Source of the DNA: Alphaproteobacteria bacterium
GTDB taxonomy: Bacteria; Pseudomonadota; Alphaproteobacteria; Caulobacterales; Maricaulaceae
Reading direction: 5' to 3'
Assembly (NCBI GenBank): GCA_024742735.1
Contig: JANSXV010000004.1
Span: 186,001 to 250,000 of the forward strand
Length of the DNA stretch: 64,000 nucleotides
Positions 19,371 to 27,586 of the stretch are shown in pieces (position 1 is the first letter of the stretch; every line of letters begins with the position of its first letter). Position numbers and translations under genes: made by a program. Under the pieces are notes generated by a model. The model had not been told where the DNA came from. It did not search any database and saw nothing but the letters and a program-made list of their open reading frames with translations.

Positions 19371-19479
19371 AACGCCCCCGCACCGCCACTCAGATACGCC
19401 AGGATTCGCCTGTAGAGCGATTTTATGATTAGCTTTCTCCTGGCGGGCGGTCCCAGACCGCCGGGGATGGGGTTTCGGC

Positions 19480-20991
19480 ATGGGACGGGCTCGCACGACA
19501 GGCCGGGTGCGATCGGCGCGCAAAGCGCCGGCGCTTAACCTTCACCAGGCCGCCTTCGGCCTGCTGGAGCAGCGCCCGGAGGCGAGCGCGGCGACGCCGC
19601 TGAGCCCGCCGGCCGCCATAATCGCAGGTCCGCTCCTGTTCCTGGCCGGGGCTGTCCTGACCGCGCCGCTGGCTGCTCTGACCTGCGCGATGGCCGGTCT
19701 CGCAGCCTATGTCCTTCTTGTCAGCGCGCTGCGGCTGGGCGCGGCGATGACGCCGCTGCGGTGGAGCGCGCGCCGAGCGCTGTCCACCACAGACCTGCCG
19801 GCGGTGACCGTCATCGTCGCGCTCTATGGCGAGGCGAAGGTCGTGCCCGGTCTCGCTGCGAGCCTGTCCCGGCTGGACTATCCCCGCGACCGGCTGCAGA
19901 TCCTGTTCGCGCTGGAGGCCGGCGACCAGGACACCATCGCCGCCGCCCGGTCCGTGTCGCGCCGCAGCCGCATTGAAATCGTGGTGCTGGAGCCCTGCGG
20001 ACCCCAGACCAAGCCGCGCGCCCTGAACTACGCCCTTCAGGCCGCGCGAGGGGACCTCATCGCCGTCTATGACGCCGAGGACGCGCCCCACCCACGCCAG
20101 CTGCGCGCCGCCGCGGAAGCCTTCGCCGCCGATGAGCGCCTGGCCGTCGTTCAGGCGCCGTTGAACTGGTATAATCACCAGCAAAGCTGGCTGACCCGTC
20201 AGTTCGCGCTGGAGTACGCCGCCCAGTTCAACGCCCTGCTGCCGCTGCTCGTTCGGCTGGGTCTGCCTCTGCCGCTCGGCGGGACCAGCAACGTCTTCCG
20301 CCGCGACCGGCTGGAGGCTGCGGGCGGCTGGGATCCGTTCAATGTGACCGAGGACGCCGATCTGGGCTTCCGCCTCGCCCGCCATGGCTGGAGCGCCGGC
20401 GTGATCGCGCCGGGCACGGGCGAGGAGGCGCCGCTGACCGTCAAGGCCTGGACTGGCCAGCGCAGCCGCTGGCTGAAGGGTCATCTGGTCAGTTGGCTGG
20501 TGCAGATGCGCGACCCGTCCGGACTGGTTCAGGCCGCCGGCTGGCGGGCGCTGGCCGGATTGCAGCTGACTCTTCTGGCCAACGTGCTGAGCGCCGGTCT
20601 GCACGGGCCGGGCCTGGCGCTGCTCGGCCTGTCCGCAATTCTGGCCGGGATTGGCGGCGATTCCAGCCCCGCCCTAACAGGAGCGCTTCTGGGAGCGGCG
20701 GCCTATCTGTGCGCCATGGCGTGCGCCGCTACCGGAGCGGCTCGCGCGGGTCTGTCAGCGCGCTTGACCGAGCTGCTGACCATGCCGGTCTACTGGCTGC
20801 TTCAGGCGCCGGCGCTGGTGCGGGCCTTGCGCGAGACCGCCACCGCCCCCTATCTGTGGGTCAAGACCCGCCACGGGGTCTCCACGGCCCGGCGGGAGGC
20901 GCCCCATGACATTGCCGGTGACGATCAGCCTGATGACAGCAGTCGCCGCCCTGTTCGTGCTGGCGGCCTGGCGGTCAGGCAAGCCGGCTGA
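19480..20991 (+). CDS. Membrane-embedded family 2 glycosyltransferase (XagB/BcsA-like)
   Basis: This 503-residue processive-type GT2 has two N-terminal membrane helices (about residues 45-85), a cytosolic catalytic domain and C-terminal helices from about residue 350. The motifs are in order: DAED at 198-201, TED at 290-292, then QRSRW at 327-331 followed by LKGHL. They match cellulose-synthase-like enzymes that build surface polysaccharides. No c-di-GMP PilZ domain is present. The start lacks a convincing ribosome site. The last 86 bases overlap the next gene in another frame. Confidence 0.85.
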   Translation: MGRARTTGRVRSARKAPALNLHQAAFGLLEQRPEASAATPLSPPAAIIAGPLLFLAGAVLTAPLAALTCAMAGLAAYVLLVSALRLGAAMTPLRWSARRALSTTDLPAVTVIVALYGEAKVVPGLAASLSRLDYPRDRLQILFALEAGDQDTIAAARSVSRRSRIEIVVLEPCGPQTKPRALNYALQAARGDLIAVYDAEDAPHPRQLRAAAEAFAADERLAVVQAPLNWYNHQQSWLTRQFALEYAAQFNALLPLLVRLGLPLPLGGTSNVFRRDRLEAAGGWDPFNVTEDADLGFRLARHGWSAGVIAPGTGEEAPLTVKAWTGQRSRWLKGHLVSWLVQMRDPSGLVQAAGWRALAGLQLTLLANVLSAGLHGPGLALLGLSAILAGIGGDSSPALTGALLGAAAYLCAMACAATGAARAGLSARLTELLTMPVYWLLQAPALVRALRETATAPYLWVKTRHGVSTARREAPHDIAGDDQPDDSSRRPVRAGGLAVRQAG

Positions 20992-21121
20992 GCCCGGACG
21001 TGTGCGCCTGATCCCCTGGACGCTGATCATGGTCTTCGCCGGCGGGGTCTTCATGCTGCTGCTCGCCCATCTGTTCGGCCATTTCGGCATTGAGACCGGG
21101 CGTGGCTTCATGCGGCCCTAG
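20906..21121 (+). CDS. Small two-helix membrane protein overlapping the glycosyltransferase gene
   Basis: This protein of 71 residues has two hydrophobic helices (about 4-21 and 37-58) joined by a basic loop (WRSGKPAEPGRVR). It starts inside the glycosyltransferase gene and overlaps it by 86 bases in another frame. A strong GGGAGG lies 6 bases before the ATG, which argues for real, coupled translation. It may be a helper of the glycosyltransferase (inference from overlap). The family is not recognised. Confidence 0.65.
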   Translation: MTLPVTISLMTAVAALFVLAAWRSGKPAEPGRVRLIPWTLIMVFAGGVFMLLLAHLFGHFGIETGRGFMRP

Positions 21122-21744
21122 ACGAAGGCGGCCACGGTGAATGCGAACAGGATGAGAAAGACCGCACCCGCCGCCAGCACCGCCGCGCGGCGTAGCCAGG
21201 CCGGCCGGTCCGCCCACCAGGCCATGATCGCCGGCCCGAACGCGAACACGAGCACGCCCATGGCCGCATAGCGCAGCGTGCGCCCGGCCGCCGCCGCAAG
21301 CAGGAAGGCCGGCGCGGCCATCCCCGCCGCGCCTGCTGCGAACGAGGCCACCTGAACCGGCACCGGCGCCAGCATCGCCAGGAAAACCGCAGCCGGGCCC
21401 AGCGCCTCGATCCGGGCGCGCGACTCGGCGACGCCCGCCTCCAGTCCCGGGCGCGCGGCGATGAAGCCCTGCAGCGCCTCCAGCGTCGCCGTGCCGGCCA
21501 GATAGGCCAGGAAGCAGCCTGTCACCGATCCCGCCGAGACGACCAGCGTGACGACCACCGTCTGGCGCCGGCCGCGCAGCATGTAAGCCAGCATGGGGAT
21601 TTCGATCGGCCAGGGCAGGACCGTGGATTCCATCACCGATCCGGCGAACAAGGCCGGCAGCGCCCAGCGTCCGCGCAGCGCAAGGCGCCAGCGCGCCCTC
21701 AGACGCAGGCGTGGGCGGACGGGGCTGGGAGACGAACGGGCCAT
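21118..21744 (-). CDS. VTT/DedA-type (YqaA-like) membrane protein
   Basis: This integral membrane protein of about 208 residues has the DedA/VTT core: a PWPIEIPML re-entrant segment near residue 45 and a second one, APVPVQVASFAAGAAGM, near residue 130. Homologues move lipids or support envelope homeostasis. The start is uncertain: ATG 21744 follows the disordered basic stretch and has no clear ribosome site, and the frame is open to 21912, where it would overlap the divergent DCC gene. It converges with the small membrane gene by 4 bases at its 3' end. Confidence 0.75.
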   Translation of the reverse strand: MARSSPSPVRPRLRLRARWRLALRGRWALPALFAGSVMESTVLPWPIEIPMLAYMLRGRRQTVVVTLVVSAGSVTGCFLAYLAGTATLEALQGFIAARPGLEAGVAESRARIEALGPAAVFLAMLAPVPVQVASFAAGAAGMAAPAFLLAAAAGRTLRYAAMGVLVFAFGPAIMAWWADRPAWLRRAAVLAAGAVFLILFAFTVAAFV

Positions 21745-21835
21745 CACCGACAAGGCATACCCTGATCGGCGCTGAAGGCCAGCGTGACGCGGCGACGCTG
21801 GCCCACAGGACCGCGGCGGGCTATCTGCTAAAAAC

Positions 21836-22237
21836 ATGACAAGCGCCGGATCCACGCCTGCAACGCCTGACATCCGCGTCCTGTATGACGGGGAGTGCCC
21901 GTTCTGCGCCAACTATGTCGCCTTGGCGCGCCTGCGTGAGCGCGCCGGCGAGGTGGAGCTGATCGACGCGCGCGAGCGTCCGGATCTGGTCGAAGCCCAC
22001 AAGGCCGCCGGACGGCCCATCGATGAAGGCATGATCGTGGAGACCGAAGATGCGGTCTATTTCGGCGGCGACGCGGTCTGGGCCATCAACGCCCTTCTGT
22101 CGAAGAATCCGCTTCTCAATGCCCTGTCCGGCCGCGCCATGCTGAAATTCGTCTACCCAGTCCTGCGTTTCGGCCGGAACAGCGCCCTGCGCATTCTGCG
22201 CCGCAAGCCTATCGACCCGGCCCGGGAGCAGCTCTAG
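21836..22237 (+). CDS. DCC-family (DUF393) thiol-disulfide oxidoreductase-like protein
   Basis: This 133-residue protein has the defining family motif DGECPFC, with a CxxC pair at Cys21 and Cys24, after a LYDG strand. The conserved Arg/Asp stretch (IDARERPDL) and the GGDAVWAIN segment follow. DCC proteins are thioredoxin-fold predicted redox proteins with poorly defined partners. It is divergent from the VTT gene, 91 bases away. A dispersed repeat and the tRNA-Gly gene lie downstream. Confidence 0.88.
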   Translation: MTSAGSTPATPDIRVLYDGECPFCANYVALARLRERAGEVELIDARERPDLVEAHKAAGRPIDEGMIVETEDAVYFGGDAVWAINALLSKNPLLNALSGRAMLKFVYPVLRFGRNSALRILRRKPIDPAREQL

Positions 22238-22277
22238 CCACCCGCTACAGGGTAATGGATCGAAGGCCAGCCGCCCC

Positions 22278-22360
22278 GGCGCCGAAGGCGCCGCAAGGCG
22301 AACTGCCGCCCGCAGCTTCGGCGAGGAGCGAACGCCCGGACGGGCGTGAGCATCAAGAGA
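22278..22360 (+). repeat. Dispersed two-hairpin repeat, copy 1
   Basis: An 83-base element with hairpin 1 (22278-22292, GGCGCC-GAA-GGCGCC), a conserved core (GCCCGCAGCTT then GCGAGGAGCGAA) and hairpin 2 (22333-22346, CGCCCG-GA-CGGGCG), ending GAGCATCAAGAGA. A second copy lies at 36266-36350 on the other strand. The stem pairs differ between copies but stay complementary. It abuts the 3' end of the tRNA-Gly gene. Confidence 0.8.
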
Positions 22361-22364
22361 AAGA

Positions 22365-22438
22365 TGGAGCGGGTAGCGGGAATCGAACCCGCACGTTCAG
22401 CTTGGGAAGCTGACAGGCTACCATTACATCATACCCGC
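22365..22438 (-). tRNA. tRNA-Gly (anticodon CCC)
   Basis: A 74-nt tRNA with CCA encoded. The acceptor stem is GCGGGTA/TACCCGC, and the anticodon stem TCAGC/GCTGA encloses a 7-base loop TTCCCAA, giving anticodon CCC for GGG codons. The T arm GCGGG-TTCGATT-CCCGC is perfect. The D stem is weak, with one mismatch by my pairing, as seen in some glycine tRNAs. Confidence 0.95.
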
Positions 22439-22496
22439 CGCGTCAGAAGCGCGTATCTATCAATCTACGCCGCCCCTGCCAAGGCGGCGGCGCGCC

Positions 22497-22895
22497 TCAG
22501 GGGCGCCGGCCCAGCACGCGCAGGACAAGCCCCCGCGCCAGAACAACGATCGCCGCGAGGCCTGCAACGGCGGCGCCCAGAGGCAGCGCCACGTCGAACA
22601 CTCCGGCGACCTGGTCATCTCCAAGCGCGGCCACATCAAAATAGACGCTCATGGTGAAGGCCTGGAGGGTCACCCCCACGCCGGTCAGCACGAGGCACAC
22701 GTCCAGATGGGACTTCAACCGCGCGTCTGCAGGCCCGGACGCCCCGGCGAACGTCAGCACGGCGCCGGCGAAGAAGAGCGGGAACGACGCGAACGACATC
22801 GCGAGCGGACCCTGGGTGAACAGTTCGAGGACCAGGACCACAAGCTCCACTCCATAGGCCAGGGCGATCAGGACGGCGGCGATGAGGAGCTTCAT
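22497..22895 (-). CDS. Four-helix membrane protein, last gene of an unknown three-gene operon
   Basis: This protein of 132 residues has four hydrophobic helices (about 2-24, 33-52, 65-88 and 100-122) and few polar loops; a short GADARL-type loop (GPADARLKSH) is cytosolic by the positive-inside rule. ATG 22895 overlaps the stop of the solute-binding-like gene (ATGA), with GGAG 9 bases upstream, so the two are translationally coupled. No family recognised. Its partners suggest an envelope complex. Confidence 0.75.
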   Translation of the reverse strand: MKLLIAAVLIALAYGVELVVLVLELFTQGPLAMSFASFPLFFAGAVLTFAGASGPADARLKSHLDVCLVLTGVGVTLQAFTMSVYFDVAALGDDQVAGVFDVALPLGAAVAGLAAIVVLARGLVLRVLGRRP

Positions 22896-23707
22896 TGCAG
22901 ACACTCCGCAGCGCCGGGGGCTCTGACGGCGACCCCGGCCTCGTGCCGGCGCCCGGTCGCGGCCTGAACCAGCGTCTCGACATCGACCGGCGCGGGGATG
23001 GCGCTGAGCCGGTCATGCAAGGCGCCGTCGCGGGCGGCCATCACGTAGCGGGTCGGACAGAAGACCGGCTCGAACACATAGTCGGACAGATCCTCCCCGA
23101 CTTCGGCGAGGTAGAACTCGATGATCGAGCGCTCCGCGATCACGGCGTCGGCGAGCCCTGAAGCCAGCATCGCGGCCTGGCGGAACTGACTGTAGCGCTC
23201 AAGATAGAGCGCGAACCCCTCGCGGTTGTCCGAGACGGCGGCGATCAGGCGCGACGCGCCGGCGAATCCCACCACCCGCTTTCCTGCGAGCCGGTCCAGC
23301 GGGGCCGGGCCCAGCCCGTCGGGAAAGTCCGCGCGCCGGTAAACCAGCCCGTTGGCGTACTCGACGTAAGGCGCGGTGTTCCAGCCGCCCAGGTCGAACG
23401 GTTCCGGCACCGTCATCACAAGGTCGTAGCCCTCCAGCGCCCCGAAATTGCGCCAGTGGCGGGAGAACGGGAAAACCGTGACTTCAAGCCGCGTCTCGGA
23501 CTCCAGATCGAGCAGCCCGCGCAGATAATCAATCTCGACCCCTCGTCCATCGCCATGGACCATGGGCGGGATCTCGCCTACCAGGACCCGCACTGTCGGT
23601 GATTGCTGGCGGGACCCATGATCCGACAGGATCACAGTCACATAGGCGGCGACGAGACCCAGAACGGTCAGCGCGAAGGCCGCGCGGTATCGCAGCGTCG
23701 CCTTCAT
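22892..23707 (-). CDS. Membrane-anchored periplasmic solute-binding-like protein
   Basis: This protein of 271 residues begins with an uncleaved-looking helix (residues 8-28). The rest resembles a type-3 (amino-acid type) solute-binding fold: VRVLVGEIPPM, then YLRGLLDLESETRLEV, the LVMTVPEPF strand, an AGKRVVGFAGAS hinge and DAVIAERSIIEFYL. It has no ABC permease or ATPase beside it. Instead it is coupled by ATGA overlaps to membrane-protein genes on both sides, so it may act as a sensor or an enzyme-like domain rather than a transporter (inference). Confidence 0.75.
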   Translation of the reverse strand: MKATLRYRAAFALTVLGLVAAYVTVILSDHGSRQQSPTVRVLVGEIPPMVHGDGRGVEIDYLRGLLDLESETRLEVTVFPFSRHWRNFGALEGYDLVMTVPEPFDLGGWNTAPYVEYANGLVYRRADFPDGLGPAPLDRLAGKRVVGFAGASRLIAAVSDNREGFALYLERYSQFRQAAMLASGLADAVIAERSIIEFYLAEVGEDLSDYVFEPVFCPTRYVMAARDGALHDRLSAIPAPVDVETLVQAATGRRHEAGVAVRAPGAAECLQ

Positions 23708-24654
23708 GGCGTTGTCTCGTCCCGGTCCGCGCGTTCAAGCGGGCCCGCCTCCGGGTCGGCCCACCACTCGATCTCATCAAAGATCAGGTAGGACGCCCCG
23801 GTCCGCCACAGATCGACCAGGCTGTTGAGCAGCAGGATCGCCATGATGATCAGGGCCACGGCGAGCTCGGCCGCCTGCGCCTCCAGGCCGAAGAGCGCGC
23901 CCTGCAGCAGCAGACCGCCCTCGTCAGGCGTCGCCGGGATGATCTCGGGGAAGCGCGAGGCGAAGGCCGAGTTCGCAGCAAGGCATTGCGACGCCGCCGC
24001 GCCGCAGGTGACGAAGGCGGTATGAAAGGTCAGCGCCGCGATCGCGGCGAGCAGATTATTCTTCCACCAGATGCTCCCTGGACGCGCGCCGGCCGGAGCG
24101 GGACGCCCCGTGCTGTCGTAGGCGGCGTCGATCTGCCGCTCCACGAAGATCAGCCAGGCGGCGTTGACCAGCAGCAGCACAGCGATCGTGACGACCACCG
24201 CGTTCAGGTCGCGCAAGGACAGGAAATCCTGGGCGGCGTACAGATAGATCAGGCGCTTCAGCTCGACGCACGCGTGATAGAAGAGCGCCGCGTGGATCAG
24301 GATCACCAGGATGTGCACCGGGAAGAAGATGTTGCGGATGCTCACCTCCGGCGGTGTAGGGCCGCCCTCGGCCGCCAGCCCGGCGCACTTGGACACCACG
24401 ACGGTCAGCTGACGCAGATTTCGCGGCACCCAGAAGAAGCGAATGCCCAGAAGGATGATGGCTAGCAGCAACAGGCCGATCACTAGAAACTGCAGGGTCA
24501 GGACACGCGTTTCATAAAGAGCGATGCGCTCAAAGATGACCGGGAACGCGATGAAGATCTCACCCAGGCCCAACGCCATGATGAAGGCGTAAACGGTCTG
24601 GATGACCGACAAGCCTTCTATGTTCTTGCCGTAGATCGGCTTGCCCAGCTGCAT
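23704..24654 (-). CDS. Multi-helix membrane protein, first gene of an unknown three-gene operon
   Basis: This protein of 316 residues has about six hydrophobic helices (near 15-36, 50-72, 110-130, 155-175, 203-223 and 268-288). Helix 3 and its edge carry several histidines (FPVHILVILIHAALFYH), a possible ligand or metal site. No family is recognised. AAGGGGGA lies about 8 bases before ATG 24654, the best ribosome site of the operon. The ATGA overlap couples it to the solute-binding-like gene. It is divergent from the radical-SAM gene across 146 bases. Confidence 0.75.
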   Translation of the reverse strand: MQLGKPIYGKNIEGLSVIQTVYAFIMALGLGEIFIAFPVIFERIALYETRVLTLQFLVIGLLLLAIILLGIRFFWVPRNLRQLTVVVSKCAGLAAEGGPTPPEVSIRNIFFPVHILVILIHAALFYHACVELKRLIYLYAAQDFLSLRDLNAVVVTIAVLLLVNAAWLIFVERQIDAAYDSTGRPAPAGARPGSIWWKNNLLAAIAALTFHTAFVTCGAAASQCLAANSAFASRFPEIIPATPDEGGLLLQGALFGLEAQAAELAVALIIMAILLLNSLVDLWRTGASYLIFDEIEWWADPEAGPLERADRDETTP

Positions 24655-24800
24655 CGCGGCGTCCCCCTTGAGGCGCGAAGACTACGGCGAGGCCGCGCCC
24701 GGGCCAAGCGATCTCACAATCGTGACACGGGCACGGCTTGGCGCAAGAGGCCGGCGATCTATAGCTTTGGAACCAGACCCGCTTTGAAAGGCGCCCTGAT

Positions 24801-25763
24801 TTGACCCCTGACGACCAGTCTTGCCGCCCCTCTATCCCGGCCGCCGACAAATTCGCTGATTGCGACTGGACCGCCAAAGGCGAGAGACGCGCCAGCGTGG
24901 ATTTCCGCCAGCTGGAGACGCTGTGGTTCAACACCGGCACGCTGTGCAATATCGAATGCGCCAACTGCTATATCGAAAGCTCGCCGGCCAATGACCGGCT
25001 GGTCTATCTGAGCGAGGCGGACGTGGCGCCCTATCTCGACGAGATCGATCGGATGGGCATCGGTCCGGTGGAGATCGGCTTCACCGGCGGCGAGCCCTAC
25101 ATGAACCCGGCCATGAACCGGTTGACCGAAATGGCGCTGAGGCGCGGCCATGAGGTTCTGATCCTGACGAACGCCATGAAGCCCATGATGCGCCCTCAGG
25201 TTCAGGCGGGGCTTCTGGCGCTTCAGGAGCGCTTCGGCAACCGGCTCACCTTGCGCATCTCCATCGATCACTACACGGCCGAGCGCCATGATGAGGAGCG
25301 CGGGGCGGGGTCGTTCGAGGCGACCTGCGAGGGCGTCAGATGGCTGGCCCGGCACGGATTCCGGCTCTCCGCCGCCGGCCGGTCCATGTGGCATGAGGAC
25401 GACGCCGGGGCGCGCGCCGGTTTCGCTCGGCTTTTCGCTGATCTGGGCGCGGACATTCCCGCCGAGGACCCGTCCCGCCTCGTCATCTTTCCCGAGATGG
25501 ACATGGGAGGGGATCCTCCGGAGATTACGACCGACTGCTGGTCGATCCTGTCGAAGGACCCCGCCTCCATCATGTGCGCGTCGAGCCGCATGATCGTGAA
25601 GCGCAAGGGCGCGGACCGGCCAGTCGTCCTGTCGTGCACGCTTCTGCCCTATGACGCGGCGTTTGAAATGGGCGCGACGCTCGCCGAAGCGCTCAAGCCT
25701 GTGAAGCTGAAGCACAAATTCTGCGCCCAGTTCTGCGTGCTGGGCGGGGCGAGCTGCTCCTAG
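24801..25763 (+). CDS. Radical SAM protein with C-terminal cysteine cluster
   Basis: This protein of 320 residues binds a 4Fe-4S cluster through Cys49, Cys53 and Cys56 (CNIECANCY, the CxxxCxxC motif), preceded by LWFNTGTL, with GFTGGEPYM as the SAM-binding glycines. Several cysteines near the end (FCAQFC and GASCS, plus SCTLL upstream) suggest an auxiliary SPASM-like cluster. The start is TTG 24801; no ATG occurs before the core and AAAGG lies 10 bases upstream. Substrate unknown. It is divergent from the three-gene membrane operon. Confidence 0.82.
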   Translation: MTPDDQSCRPSIPAADKFADCDWTAKGERRASVDFRQLETLWFNTGTLCNIECANCYIESSPANDRLVYLSEADVAPYLDEIDRMGIGPVEIGFTGGEPYMNPAMNRLTEMALRRGHEVLILTNAMKPMMRPQVQAGLLALQERFGNRLTLRISIDHYTAERHDEERGAGSFEATCEGVRWLARHGFRLSAAGRSMWHEDDAGARAGFARLFADLGADIPAEDPSRLVIFPEMDMGGDPPEITTDCWSILSKDPASIMCASSRMIVKRKGADRPVVLSCTLLPYDAAFEMGATLAEALKPVKLKHKFCAQFCVLGGASCS

Positions 25764-25875
25764 GCCTCCAGATCTCCTTCAAATTGTCATGAAGCGATCC
25801 CCAATCGTTCCCTTTCGGAATGCTTTTCACTCACCATGTCCTTGATTGTCCAGAGCGCAAAAAAGGAGGACGATC

Positions 25876-26007
25876 ATGACCCGTATTCTCGCCCTTACGC
25901 TTCTGATGATTGGCGCGACCGCCGTTTCCGGCTGCAACACCCTTCAGGGCGCAGGCCAGGACATCGAGAACGCCGGCGAAGAGCTGGAAGACGCCACCGA
26001 AGGCTGA
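25876..26007 (+). CDS. Entericidin-like lipoprotein, copy 1
   Basis: This protein of 43 residues has a lipobox (AVSGC, Cys20) followed by the entericidin motif CNTLQGAGQDIENAGEELED. Entericidins are tiny membrane lipoproteins first described as a toxin/antidote pair in enterobacteria. AGGAGG lies 7 bases before the ATG, the best ribosome site of the three copies, and the copy has an AT-rich leader. Copies 2 and 3 follow at intervals of about 215 bases. It differs most from the others, as Leu and Ala replace Ile and Val in the core. Confidence 0.85.
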   Translation: MTRILALTLLMIGATAVSGCNTLQGAGQDIENAGEELEDATEG

Positions 26008-26091
26008 TCGGCCGTCGAAACCCGGTGATCAGCAGGGCGAAGCTGACTAATCTGGCCCTTCGGTCATCTCCAGATGAGGCTTTGAAGCGCC

Positions 26092-26220
26092 ATGAAATCT
26101 CTGCTCGCCCTGCTGATCACCGGGCTCGCCGCCCTGTCCCTGACGGCCTGCAACACCATTCAGGGCGTCGGCCAGGACCTTCAGCGCGCCGGGGAAGCCC
26201 TTGAAGAAGCGACTGAGTAA
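26092..26220 (+). CDS. Entericidin-like lipoprotein, copy 2
   Basis: This protein of 42 residues has signal MKSLLALLITGLAALSLTAC, with Cys20 as the lipidation site. The mature part starts CNTIQGVGQDLQRAGEAL and ends EEATE. It is close to copy 3 (shared MKS start, LTACNTIQGVG core). The ribosome site is weak (GAAG 5 bases upstream). About 85 bases of non-coding DNA separate it from copy 1, so it may have its own promoter. Confidence 0.85.
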   Translation: MKSLLALLITGLAALSLTACNTIQGVGQDLQRAGEALEEATE

Positions 26221-26305
26221 CCCTTGCACGCATTCCAGATGATCGGTCCGGGGTTTGGGGATATCGTAGACGCCTCATCAACCGTCTTCAGGATCTAAGA
26301 GCCCC

Positions 26306-26434
26306 ATGAAATCGAAGCTGGTCCTTCTGATCTCGGCTTTCAGCCTTGCGTCCCTGACCGCCTGCAACACCATTCAGGGCGTCGGGCGCGACATTGAGCG
26401 CGCCGGGCAGGAGCTGGAAGAGGCCATCGACTAG
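26306..26434 (+). CDS. Entericidin-like lipoprotein, copy 3
   Basis: This protein of 42 residues has its lipobox Cys20 in LTAC, followed by CNTIQGVGRDIERAGQELEEAID. It is nearest to copy 2. Only 5 bases separate its stop from the ATG of the alpha/beta hydrolase, so the two may be co-transcribed. All three copies have acidic, amphipathic mature parts, as expected for entericidins. Whether any acts as toxin or antidote cannot be told from sequence. Confidence 0.85.
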   Translation: MKSKLVLLISAFSLASLTACNTIQGVGRDIERAGQELEEAID

Positions 26435-26439
26435 GCCCC

Positions 26440-27417
26440 ATGGCCCGCAAGACGCGCCTGCCGAGCTGGTCTGAACAGGCCGGCTGGAAACATGTGTTTG
26501 CGGCGCTGCCCGCAGACGTGCGCCCTCCCCAAGCGTTAAGCGTGCAGGAAGAGTGGCGGCGCCTGGCGGGATTTGATGTGCACGTGGACCGGTGGCTGGC
26601 GCCGGGCTCGCGGGCGAAAATCCTCATGCTCCACGGCGGGGGCGGCCATGGCCGGCTTCTGGGCGCGCTGGCCTGGCGGCTGGCCCTGTCGGGCTTTGAA
26701 ACCATCTGCCCGGACCTTCCCGGCTACGGCCTGACCCGGGGCCGGGCCAAATCGTCCATCCGCTATGATGACTGGCGCGAAGTCGCCGCGGGCCTGATCG
26801 AGGAGGAACGCGCCCGGGGCGGATCGCTCTTCGTCTACGGCCTGTCCATGGGCGGCATGCTCGCCTATGACGCGGTGGCCATGACCGACCAGGCCGACGG
26901 GCTGCTCGCCAGCTGCTTTCTGGACCCGACCCGCAAGGAGGTGCGCCGCAGCGTGGTGCGCCAGCCCTGGATGGCCGGGCTCATAGACCCGCTCTTCGCG
27001 GTGACGCCGCGCCTGTTCAACGGCCTGCCCATATCCATGGCGCTGACCGGAAACATGAAGGCGATCTCCAACGCTTCAGCCGTGACCGACGCCATCGTCG
27101 CCGACAAGCTGGCCGGCGGGAACTCAATGCCCGCCGGCTTCCTGCGCACCTGGCTCCAGACCCCGCCCTTACTGCCGCCGGAGAGCTTTGAATACTGCCC
27201 GGTCCTCATGGTCCATCCCGGCGCCGACCTATGGACCGATGTCGCCGTCAGCGACGCCTTCTTCGACCGTCTGGACGTCCAGAAGCGCCGCGTTCTGCTG
27301 AAGAATTGTGGCCACTTCCCCATCGAGGCGCCCGGCAGCGACCAGCACGACCACGCCATCGCGGAATTCATCAACGCCATCGTGGAGCGCCGCCCGATGC
27401 CGGAAGTGTTGGTTTAG
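26440..27417 (+). CDS. Alpha/beta hydrolase
   Basis: This cytosolic hydrolase of 325 residues has HGGGGH as the oxyanion loop, the nucleophile elbow GLSMG with Ser136, a catalytic Asp likely in MVHPGADLWTD, and His in NCGHFPIE. The fold resembles lysophospholipase or monoacylglycerol-lipase-type enzymes. The N-terminal PxWSEQAGW segment is not diagnostic. It begins 5 bases after entericidin copy 3 and is probably on the same transcript, hinting at a role in lipids or the envelope (inference). A palindromic repeat pair follows the stop. Confidence 0.82.
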   Translation: MARKTRLPSWSEQAGWKHVFAALPADVRPPQALSVQEEWRRLAGFDVHVDRWLAPGSRAKILMLHGGGGHGRLLGALAWRLALSGFETICPDLPGYGLTRGRAKSSIRYDDWREVAAGLIEEERARGGSLFVYGLSMGGMLAYDAVAMTDQADGLLASCFLDPTRKEVRRSVVRQPWMAGLIDPLFAVTPRLFNGLPISMALTGNMKAISNASAVTDAIVADKLAGGNSMPAGFLRTWLQTPPLLPPESFEYCPVLMVHPGADLWTDVAVSDAFFDRLDVQKRRVLLKNCGHFPIEAPGSDQHDHAIAEFINAIVERRPMPEVLV

Positions 27418-27430
27418 GGGAGAGTTTCTG

Positions 27431-27581
27431 CCCCCTCTCCCCTCTTGGAGGGGCTTGAGCCGCGAAGTGGATCAAGGGTTGGGGTGAGGGGTGGGGCGGC
27501 ATGCCTCACTCGAGGCGAGGTCGCACGTTCAGCAGCACCCCCTCACCCCGGCCCTCTCCCCCGCAAGCGGGGGCGAGGGAG
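27431..27581. repeat. Inverted pair of GC-rich palindromic repeats after bkdB
   Basis: The left element (27431-27493) starts CCCCCTCTCCCC and runs to GGGTTGGGGTGAGGGG. The right element (27536-27581) is its inverted relative: CCCCTCACCCC then CCCTCTCCCCC-GCAA-GCGGGGGCGAGGG. Together they fill the gap between the convergent hydrolase and E2 genes. This is a REP/BIME-like family; another pair is at 29976-30081. Confidence 0.8.
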
Positions 27582-27586
27582 CGCCC

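Noticed and set aside
24711-24726. TCAC-AATC-GTGA palindrome in the divergent radical-SAM promoter as a regulator site
   Set aside because: Only four bases per arm and no known consensus; not enough to call an operator.
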